From Thermoguttaceae bacterium (lineage in GTDB: Bacteria > Planctomycetota > Planctomycetia > Pirellulales > Thermoguttaceae): a DNA stretch of 12,398 nucleotides. Below are positions 5,186-10,917 of the stretch, piece after piece; the first letter of the stretch is position 1; the number at the start of each line of letters is the position of its first letter. The position numbers and the translations under genes were made by a program. Under the pieces are notes generated by a model, which had not been told where the DNA came from, made no database searches, and saw nothing but the letters and a program-made list of their open reading frames with translations. Location of the stretch: NCBI GenBank assembly GCA_024653385.1, contig JANLFZ010000018.1, positions 7,097 to 19,494 of the forward strand. Reading direction: 5' to 3'.

Positions 5186-7843
5186 GTGATCCGCCCCCTG
5201 CATCGCCTTCGACGATCTCACCCGGCGTGTCTCTTGATTCTGGCGGCTGCCATCGCCACGACAAGCGGCCGCGTCGCGGCCACGGCGCCCACGGCCGAGG
5301 AACTTGCCTTGGCCCGGCGCTTCGCGGCCGAGCGGCTCGCCGGCCGCGATCCGGCCGCCTTGCCGTTCTCGTTCGTCTACGGCGGCAAGCCGTCGGCCGA
5401 GTTGCTCGCGGCGTGGCAGCGGAGCGAGAAGACCGAGAAGCTCGACCCGGCCCGCACGAAGCGGACGATCGAGTTTGCCGACCCGCAGACCAGCCTGGTG
5501 CTTCGCTGCGAGGCGATCGAGTACCACGATTTCCCGACCGTCGAGTGGACGCTCTATTTCCGCAACACCGCGGAGAAGGAAACGCCGATCCTCGAGAACG
5601 TCCTGGCCCTCGATGCCGCCTGGCAGCGGCCCGGCGAGGCGGAGTTCGTCTTGCACGGCGCGGCGGGGTCCCAGGCGAACCGGTCGGACTATGGGCCCCG
5701 CGAAATCCCCTTGCCGCCCAAGGCGGTCCAGCGCTTCGGCGGCGCGGGCGGCCGGCCGACGAGCGTCGATTGGTCGTATTTCAATCTCCAGTGGGGCGAC
5801 GCGGGGATGATCGTCGTGGTGGGCTGGCCGGGCCAGTGGGCCGCCGAGTTCGCCCGCGACGAGGGCCGGGGAATTCGCATCCGCGCGGGCCAGGAACTCG
5901 TCAAGACGAAGCTGTTGCCGGGCGAGGAGATCCGCTCGCCGTTGATGGTGCTCCAGTTCTGGCGGGGCGATCGGATTCGCTCGCAGAACGTCTGGCGCCG
6001 GTGGATGATGGCCCACAGCATGCCCAAGCCCGGCGGAAAGCTCCCCCCGCCGCAGTTCGTCGCCTCCAGCTCGCGGGCCTACGAGGAGATGATCAAGGCC
6101 AACGCCGACAACCAGATCATGCACATCGACCGGTATCTCGAGGAGGGCCTGAAGCTCGACTACTGGTGGATGGACGCCGGCTGGTACATCCAGCAGCAGG
6201 GCTGGCCGCAGGTGGGCACGTGGGAGGTCGATCCGAAGCGGTTCCACAAGGGGTTTCGCCCCATCAGCGACCACGCGCACGCCAAGGGAGTGAAGATCCT
6301 CGTGTGGTTCGAGCCCGAGCGGGTCATGCCGGGCACCTGGCTCTACGAGAACCATCCCGAGTGGCTGCTGAAACCCACGCGCCAGCCCCATCCGCTTGCC
6401 GGCATGCGTTCGTGGTCGTCGGCCGAATTGGGCGGCAGCGACCCGTGCGTCTCGCACAACGGGTCGTCGGAGGTCCGCGCGATGGCGAACATCCGCTGGG
6501 CGCCGGGCAGCCTGGCGTTCCATCCCGGGGCCAAGGGCGAGTACGCGGTGGTTCGCTTCACGGCGGCCGAAGCGGGCGAGCACGCCGTTCGTGCCGCGTT
6601 CCTCGGCATCGACGCCAGCCCCACGACGACCGATGTCCACGTGCTCGCCGGCGGCAAGCCCGTGTTCGAAGGATGGCTCAACCTCAAGGGACAGGGCAAG
6701 CAGGCGGTCTACGAGGGGAAGGTGGGGCTGGCCAAGGGCCAGTCGCTGGATTTCGTCGTGGGTTGGGGGAACGGCACCCACGTGTGCGACTCGACCGGCC
6801 TGGAGGTGCGCGTGACGGCGCCCTCGGGCCGGACGCACGACGCGGCCAAGGAGTTCCACGCCGAGAAGAACCCGGCGGGCCCGTGGAGCTACGGCTGGAT
6901 GCCGGCCGGCCCCGCGCCCAACGCCGTTGCGCTGCGCCTGTTCGACCGGCCCGGTAAGCCGGGCGAGGACGGCGTGCGCCTGCTCGACCTGGGCAACCCG
7001 GCCGCCCGGCAGTGGCTGACCGATCACGTCGACCGGCTCTTGACCCGGGAAGGCATCGACCTGTACCGGCAGGACTTCAACATGGACCCGCTGGCGTTCT
7101 GGCGCGCGGCCGACGCCCCGGACCGCCAGGGCATCACCGAGAACAAGCACGTCATGGGCTACCTGGCCTACTGGGACGAATTGCGCCGGCGGCACCCCAA
7201 CATGCTCATCGACTCGTGCGCCAGCGGCGGGCGGCGCAACGACCTCGAGACCATGCGCCGCGCCGTGCCCCTTTGGCGAAGCGACTACGCCTACGAGCCG
7301 ATCGGGCACCAGTGCATGACCTACGGCATCTCGCTGTGGCTGCCGTATCACGGCACGGGCACGGTGGCCAGCGCCGCGGCCCCGTACTACGGCGGCGGAT
7401 TCACCAAGGTCGAGCCCTACGCCTTCTGGAGCAATGCCGCGCCGAGCCTCGGCAGCGGCATCGACATCCGCGTGCGCGAGATCGACTACAACGCCTTGCG
7501 CCGGCTCTACGGGCAGTGGCGCGAGCTGAGCCGGTTCTACTACGGCGATTTCTACCCGCTGACCCCCTACAGCCAGGACAACCGCCAATGGATCGCCTGG
7601 CAGTTCCACGATCCCGAGCAAGGCGCCGGCGCCGTGCAGGCCTTCCGCCGCGCCGAAAGCCCGACCGACCGGATGCGCCTGGTGCTGCGCGACCTCGAGC
7701 CCGAGGCGAAGTACACGATCACCGTGTTCGACGGTCCGGGCCCGTTCGAATCGACGGGGCGCGAGTTGATGACGGCTGGATTGCCGATCGAACTCAAGGA
7801 GAAGCCGGCCGCGGCCGTGGTGGTGTACCGGAGGAAGCAGTAG
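5186..7843 (+). CDS. Secreted GH36 alpha-galactosidase-like glycoside hydrolase with an inserted domain
   Basis: An 885-aa exported enzyme predicted to remove terminal alpha-galactosyl residues by the retaining GH36 mechanism. An N-terminal signal peptide (Arg-rich, then hydrophobic LLILAAAIA at 16-24, cleavage near 34) is followed by an N-terminal beta-rich domain to about 300. The TIM-barrel then shows DYWWMDAGWY (325-334), WFEPERVMPG, LYRQDFNMDP with the probable nucleophile Asp630, SCASGGRRND and WRSDY with the probable acid/base Asp700. A beta-rich C-terminal domain ends the protein. Between EWLLKP (392-397) and LLDLGNP (599-605) the barrel carries about 190 extra residues, including a beta-sandwich-like module with GIDASPTTTDVHVLAGG and FVVGWGNGTHVCDSTG, a pattern I recall from secreted planctomycete proteins. 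The nucleophile motif is RQDFNM rather than the usual KWDMN, so the exact substrate (galactose, N-acetylgalactosamine or a branched plant sugar) is uncertain. GTG start with a strong ribosome site. Confidence 0.9.
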   Translation: MIRPLHRLRRSHPACLLILAAAIATTSGRVAATAPTAEELALARRFAAERLAGRDPAALPFSFVYGGKPSAELLAAWQRSEKTEKLDPARTKRTIEFADPQTSLVLRCEAIEYHDFPTVEWTLYFRNTAEKETPILENVLALDAAWQRPGEAEFVLHGAAGSQANRSDYGPREIPLPPKAVQRFGGAGGRPTSVDWSYFNLQWGDAGMIVVVGWPGQWAAEFARDEGRGIRIRAGQELVKTKLLPGEEIRSPLMVLQFWRGDRIRSQNVWRRWMMAHSMPKPGGKLPPPQFVASSSRAYEEMIKANADNQIMHIDRYLEEGLKLDYWWMDAGWYIQQQGWPQVGTWEVDPKRFHKGFRPISDHAHAKGVKILVWFEPERVMPGTWLYENHPEWLLKPTRQPHPLAGMRSWSSAELGGSDPCVSHNGSSEVRAMANIRWAPGSLAFHPGAKGEYAVVRFTAAEAGEHAVRAAFLGIDASPTTTDVHVLAGGKPVFEGWLNLKGQGKQAVYEGKVGLAKGQSLDFVVGWGNGTHVCDSTGLEVRVTAPSGRTHDAAKEFHAEKNPAGPWSYGWMPAGPAPNAVALRLFDRPGKPGEDGVRLLDLGNPAARQWLTDHVDRLLTREGIDLYRQDFNMDPLAFWRAADAPDRQGITENKHVMGYLAYWDELRRRHPNMLIDSCASGGRRNDLETMRRAVPLWRSDYAYEPIGHQCMTYGISLWLPYHGTGTVASAAAPYYGGGFTKVEPYAFWSNAAPSLGSGIDIRVREIDYNALRRLYGQWRELSRFYYGDFYPLTPYSQDNRQWIAWQFHDPEQGAGAVQAFRRAESPTDRMRLVLRDLEPEAKYTITVFDGPGPFESTGRELMTAGLPIELKEKPAAAVVVYRRKQ

Positions 7844-7849
7844 CCGGTA

Positions 7850-7933
7850 GGGTGCGCGATTTGCACGCACGCGAATCCCGGCATCGCGCAACGGCGCGCC
7901 CCGCGGTATGGAGGTGGTGCGGAGCACGCACCC
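7850..7933. repeat. Nested inverted repeats, possible dispersed element
   Basis: Outer arms GGGTGCG (7850-7856) and CGCACCC (7927-7933) are perfect complements and match at 10 of 12 when extended. An inner pair TGCGCGAT (7853-7860) and ATCGCGCA (7883-7890) is a perfect 8-bp stem with a 22-nt loop, and GTGCG (7852-7856) can also pair with CGCAC (7866-7870). These are mutually exclusive folds. The unit starts 7 nt after the GH36 stop. It could serve as a terminator or be a copy of a short palindromic repeat like those common in planctomycete intergenic DNA. Confidence 0.4.
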
Positions 7934-7972
7934 GACAAGCTCGACGGCCTTCCGGCGCCGCGAGGCGGACCC

Positions 7973-7978
7973 TACAAT
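7973..7978 (+). promoter_or_regulatory. Possible -10 box of the epimerase gene (TACAAT)
   Basis: TACAAT sits 43 nt before the epimerase ATG, in a CCTACAATGGGG context. TTCCGG (7950-7955) at 17-nt spacing is a poor -35. It suggests the epimerase is transcribed separately from the GH36 gene. Confidence 0.3.
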
Positions 7979-8020
7979 GGGGACGCCGGGCACAAGGGCT
8001 CGGGCTGGATAGGAGATGCC

Positions 8021-8989
8021 ATGCGGACGTTTCTGGTCACCGGCGGAGCGGGATTCATCGGGTCGCACCTGGCCGAGGCCCTGGTGCGGCGCGGCGACAA
8101 GGTGCGCGTGATCGACAATCTCAGCACCGGCTTTTTGGCGAATCTCGACCCGATCTTCGACGCGATCGAGTTCATCGAGGGAGACATCACCGATCCGGAC
8201 GCGGTGGCCGAGGCCGTCCGTGGCGTGGACTGCGTCTTCCACGAAGCCGCGCTGGCCTCCGTTCCCCGGAGCATGGAGCGGCCGTTGGACACGCACGCGG
8301 CCTGCGTGACCGGAACGATCACCCTGCTCGACGCGGCCCGGCGGGCCGGCGTCCGGCGCGTGGTCTACGCGGGTTCCAGCAGCGCGTATGGCGACCAGCC
8401 GGCCAGCTCGAAGCGCGAGACCGATCCGCCGATGCCCATCTCGCCCTACGGGGCGGCGAAACTCGCCGGCGAGTTCTATTGCCAGGCGTTCGCCGCCTCG
8501 TTCCCGATCGAGACCGTCACCCTACGCTACTTCAACGTGTTCGGGCCGCGCCAGGACCCCGGCAGCCCTTACGCGGCGGTCATTCCGCTCTTTATCACGG
8601 CGATCCTGGCGGGCCGCCAACCCGTCATCTACGGCGATGGGCGCCAATCGCGCGACTTCACCTACGTGGCCAACGTGGTCCACGCGAACCTCTTGGCGGC
8701 CGACGCTCCGGGGGTCTCGGGCCGGGTCTTCAATGTGGCCAACGGCCGCACGGTGACGCTCTTGGAACTGCTGGCCGCGCTCAACCGGCTCTTGGGGACC
8801 GACGTCGCTCCGATCCACGCCCCGCCCCGACCCGGCGACATCCGCGAGAGCATGGCCGACATCACCCTGGCGCGCAAGTACCTCGGCTACGAGCCCCAGG
8901 TCGATTTCCTCGATGGGTTGCGCCGCTCGATCGACGCCTACCGGGCAGCGGCCGGATTGCACAGATCGACCGCGGGCCAGCCCTCGTAG
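8021..8989 (+). CDS. NAD-dependent UDP-sugar 4-epimerase (extended SDR), WbpP/Gne-like
   Basis: A 322-aa cytoplasmic epimerase expected to invert C4 of a UDP-hexose or UDP-N-acetylhexosamine, supplying precursors for surface glycans. The NAD motif TGGAGFIGSH is at residues 7-16 with Asp32 after strand 2. The catalytic region has the Ser119-121 cluster (GSSSAYGD) and YGAAK with Tyr143 and Lys147. RYFNVFGPRQ and the GDGRQSRDFTYV segment are typical of UDP-GlcNAc 4-epimerase and related enzymes. At the gatekeeper position that separates GalE (Tyr) from enzymes accepting N-acetylated sugars, the motif GDIRESMAD places Ser277, a small residue that favours UDP-GlcNAc/UDP-GalNAc use; this is inferred by hand alignment. 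AGGAGA (8011-8016) is a clear ribosome site 4 nt before ATG8021. The last dozen residues extend past the usual end and overlap the opposing gene by 52 nt. Confidence 0.9.
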   Translation: MRTFLVTGGAGFIGSHLAEALVRRGDKVRVIDNLSTGFLANLDPIFDAIEFIEGDITDPDAVAEAVRGVDCVFHEAALASVPRSMERPLDTHAACVTGTITLLDAARRAGVRRVVYAGSSSAYGDQPASSKRETDPPMPISPYGAAKLAGEFYCQAFAASFPIETVTLRYFNVFGPRQDPGSPYAAVIPLFITAILAGRQPVIYGDGRQSRDFTYVANVVHANLLAADAPGVSGRVFNVANGRTVTLLELLAALNRLLGTDVAPIHAPPRPGDIRESMADITLARKYLGYEPQVDFLDGLRRSIDAYRAAAGLHRSTAGQPS

Positions 8990-9801
8990 TGCGGCATGGC
9001 CCAAAGCCGCTCGGGGTTGCCCAGCGGCCGGTTGACCGTCACCGACGCCAGATCGACCCGCATGGCGAACTGGTGGACCGGCGACCGCACGTCGATGATC
9101 GTGGGAAAGAACGCGCCCGACAGCGGGTCGCGGCGAAAACGGCCCGACGAGGCGCTGGCCACCAACTGGCGACGGGAGTCGTAGATCCGCTGTTCCAGCA
9201 CCCAGCCCCGAACCCCGTCGATCACCGTGACCTTCACCGCTGGCCCTTGCGGCGTCTCGGTCGTCGTGTGGATCTCGTACCGGCCGCCGGCCACGGGAAT
9301 GGGGTTCGAATGGGGCAGGGCCGGATCGAGGTAGGTGATCCCGAACGCCTCGATCAGCCAATACGGGTCGATCGGCAATTGGCGGCGGACCGGGCTGGCC
9401 GCGAACTCGTCGTGGCGGCAGTAGTACAAGGCCGGCGGCTCGTTGCGCCGCACCCAAAACCAGAACCCCTCGTCGTTGCTGCCCAGGTCGACCTCCGGAC
9501 CCGTGACCCCCGTACCGGCCACCAGACGGAACCGCCGCGGTCGCTCGAAGGCGATGCTGGCGCGCAGCGCCGGAAAACCCGTCCCGCTCAAGACCGCGTC
9601 GCTCGTCGAAAACCGCTCGATCTGACCCGCGTTCGCGTTGACCACCTCGATGACCTGCGCCAACGTGGGCGACGGCGGCAGCGCCGGCGGCAGATAGCTG
9701 TAATCGTCCGCGGGCGGACGAAGGAACGGACACTGGGCGCCCGAGAGACAGAATAGTCCCACAACCACCGCGAAGACCACCCGAGTTGGATAGGCTCTCA
9801 T
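8938..9801 (-). CDS. Exported protein with LolA-like fold, function unknown
   Basis: A 287-aa protein with a Sec-type signal sequence (basic MRAYPTR, then hydrophobic VVFAVVVGLFCLSG). Cys24 follows SGAQ, which is only a poor lipobox because Gln is at -1, so lipidation is uncertain. After a Pro-rich linker (25-46) come a helix (LAQVIEVVNANAGQIERFS) and alternating strands such as ASIAFERPRRFRL and VDLGSNDEGFWFWV. This order resembles the LolA/LppX half-barrel that carries lipids or lipoproteins across the periplasm. The resemblance is structural guesswork from the pattern. It is the last gene of a minus-strand cluster: its ATG overlaps the stop of the preceding 190-aa gene (ATGA at 9801-9798), so translation is coupled. 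Its 3' end runs 52 nt into the convergent epimerase gene. I recall similar uncharacterised proteins in planctomycetes. Confidence 0.8.
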   Translation of the reverse strand: MRAYPTRVVFAVVVGLFCLSGAQCPFLRPPADDYSYLPPALPPSPTLAQVIEVVNANAGQIERFSTSDAVLSGTGFPALRASIAFERPRRFRLVAGTGVTGPEVDLGSNDEGFWFWVRRNEPPALYYCRHDEFAASPVRRQLPIDPYWLIEAFGITYLDPALPHSNPIPVAGGRYEIHTTTETPQGPAVKVTVIDGVRGWVLEQRIYDSRRQLVASASSGRFRRDPLSGAFFPTIIDVRSPVHQFAMRVDLASVTVNRPLGNPERLWAMPHYEGWPAVDLCNPAAAR

Positions 9802-10370
9802 GCCTCGTGCTCGTCTGTCAGTGGGGGGCCGGTTTCCCTTGCGGCGCGCAGTTCGTCGGTAGGTTCCCTGCGCGGGTCGCGGCCATCCTCGACCTCGCCA
9901 AAGAGTAGCCTCGCGAGTTCATCCTGGAGGAGTTCGGTCCTGGACTGGTCGGGAACGACCACGGGGACCCGGTACGTGGCGTCCCGCCGCGGACAGAAAA
10001 GCACCAGGATCTCGCGGCCCAGGGCGTCGTGCTCCTGCTCCTCCAGCCGAAACACGCGACGCCGCAACAGCAACAGCGCCAAGAGATACCGGTAGTCGGC
10101 CCGATCGGACTGGCCCTCGAGACGCTCGAACACCTCGAGCATCAGGTCGTTGGGGGCTCGTTGAGGGCGATTGGCGTCGGGCAGGGGCACCTGGGTCTTC
10201 CACCACCCGATGGCTCCCTCGGGAGGCCCCTGCCAGGCTTCGCGGGAAAAGTCCAACCGTGCCAGTCCAGTGCCCTGTTCGAGCACGACCGAGAAGAACT
10301 CCTCGCCGGGCGCCAGGTCGCGCCCGGTCCGCGCACATTGCCGCGTACATCGCAGGACGTCGTAGTCCAT
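9798..10370 (-). CDS. Conserved hypothetical protein, planctomycete-type (190 aa)
   Basis: I do not know its function. The 190-aa product is probably cytoplasmic, with no signal peptide or membrane segment. Its N-terminus has a Cys pair with spacing C-x3-C (RCTRQCARTGRDL), then PGEEFFSVVLEQG, EAWQGPPEGAIGWWK (about 45-59) and a helix with APNDLMLEVFERL. Two helical stretches with LLALLLLRRRVFRLEE and a strand-like ILVLFCPRRDATYRVPVV follow, and the acidic/basic tail looks disordered. The combination of GAIGWWK, RRRV-LE and CPRR-TYRVPV resembles a family I associate with planctomycetes. ATG10370 has a strong ribosome site, GGGGAGG, at 10380-10374. The stop overlaps the start of the exported 287-aa gene by 4 nt, so the two are co-translated and may act together. 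The C-rich N-terminus could bind a metal, which is unproven. Confidence 0.82.
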   Translation of the reverse strand: MDYDVLRCTRQCARTGRDLAPGEEFFSVVLEQGTGLARLDFSREAWQGPPEGAIGWWKTQVPLPDANRPQRAPNDLMLEVFERLEGQSDRADYRYLLALLLLRRRVFRLEEQEHDALGREILVLFCPRRDATYRVPVVVPDQSRTELLQDELARLLFGEVEDGRDPRREPTDELRAARETGPPLTDEHEA

Positions 10371-10373
10371 GAA

Positions 10374-10380
10374 CCTCCCC
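10374..10380 (-). promoter_or_regulatory. Strong ribosome binding site of the 190-aa gene
   Basis: On the minus strand GGGGAGG ends 3 nt before the ATG whose first base is 10370. This fixes the start and shows that the gene is initiated independently, although it lies only 54 nt after the preceding gene. Confidence 0.7.
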
Positions 10381-10424
10381 AGACGTGCAAGGGCGCAAGA
10401 GCGTACCCGAAACCCGCGTTTGGC

Positions 10425-10745
10425 TCAATACGCGGTGAAAAATCGGCGGTCGGTGCCCCCGGGACCAATGCCAACCCGTACCGGTCGCAGGCATCGCGGA
10501 CAGCGGCCTTCGTAGGCATTGCCCGCCGCATTGACGTAAATCCTTGCATAGGCGCCACAACAGGCAAAGTGGATGCCCAGAAACCGCTCTCCAGCCCCCG
10601 AGGCACCCCCACGATCGACCGGGTTTGGTTCACTCGAAAGATCGAGATGCTCGCCAGCCATGGCCAGTCGTTGCTTCGGTTCGTCGCTTTCCAAGACCTT
10701 ACGCCGAGCCACGGGCCGCGCCAGCAAGGTGGAACGGCGCGCCAC
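10425..10745 (-). CDS. Small Cys-pair (zinc-ribbon-like) conserved hypothetical protein
   Basis: Function unknown. The conserved part is the C-terminal half. FLGIHFACCGAYARIY is followed by a Tyr-Glu-Gly-Arg segment and CPRCLRPVRVGIGPGGTD, giving Cys62, Cys63, Cys82 and Cys85 when numbered from the longest start. This suggests a small zinc-binding or zinc-ribbon-like module, and I recall near-identical small proteins in planctomycetes. The N-terminal 50 residues are Arg- and Ala-rich and look unconserved. The longest frame begins with GTG at 10745; an in-frame ATG at 10661 would give a 78-aa protein and may be the true start, since neither has a clear ribosome site. It is the first gene of the minus-strand cluster, 54 nt before the 190-aa gene, and diverges from aspS. 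The frame is real to me because of the Cys pattern and family resemblance; the start is not settled. Confidence 0.62.
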   Translation of the reverse strand: MARRSTLLARPVARRKVLESDEPKQRLAMAGEHLDLSSEPNPVDRGGASGAGERFLGIHFACCGAYARIYVNAAGNAYEGRCPRCLRPVRVGIGPGGTDRRFFTAY

Positions 10746-10868
10746 TGTTTGTCAATCGGCGACAATTAGCTCCCTGGGTGAGCAGACGCAAGGCGAATTG
10801 GGAAAAAAGGGAGGTCGAGGCAAGCTCCGTTGAGCCGATCCTATCTTCGCGCGTTGTTCGCATCGGCC

Positions 10869-10874
10869 TAAAAT
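10869..10874 (+). promoter_or_regulatory. Possible -10 box of aspS (TAAAAT)
   Basis: TAAAAT lies 44 nt before the aspS start in the AT-richest part of the 172-nt divergent intergenic region. No good -35 sits at 16-18 nt. On the other strand of the same gap a perfect TTGACA (10755-10750) is seen, but it has no -10 partner. Confidence 0.3.
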
Positions 10875-10905
10875 AACTCGTTCTGCACCTCAGTGGTCTC
10901 AGTAT

Positions 10906-10910
10906 AAGGA
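10906..10910 (+). promoter_or_regulatory. Ribosome binding site fixing a TTG start for aspS
   Basis: AAGGA is followed after 7 nt by TTG10918. Reading from that TTG gives M-L-R-T-H-T-C-G, the usual beginning of bacterial AspRS, and no ATG or GTG is available nearby. Confidence 0.65.
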
Positions 10911-10917
10911 ATTACCT

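Noticed and set aside
5117..8296. A 1059-codon open frame on the minus strand opposite the GH36 gene
   Set aside because: It mirrors the GH36 and epimerase coding sequence. The product is Arg/Ala/Val/His-rich low complexity with no motif, as expected for antisense of GC-rich genes with strong third-position GC bias.
7012..9756. A 914-codon plus-strand frame spanning GH36 3' end, epimerase and the region opposite the exported protein
   Set aside because: The product is Arg/Pro/Gly-rich and crosses three well-supported genes in another frame; no family resemblance.
10750..10755. Perfect TTGACA on the minus strand before the small Cys-pair gene
   Set aside because: The bases 16-18 nt downstream are GC-rich with no -10 resemblance, and it would place the start inside the longest reading frame; not reported as a promoter.
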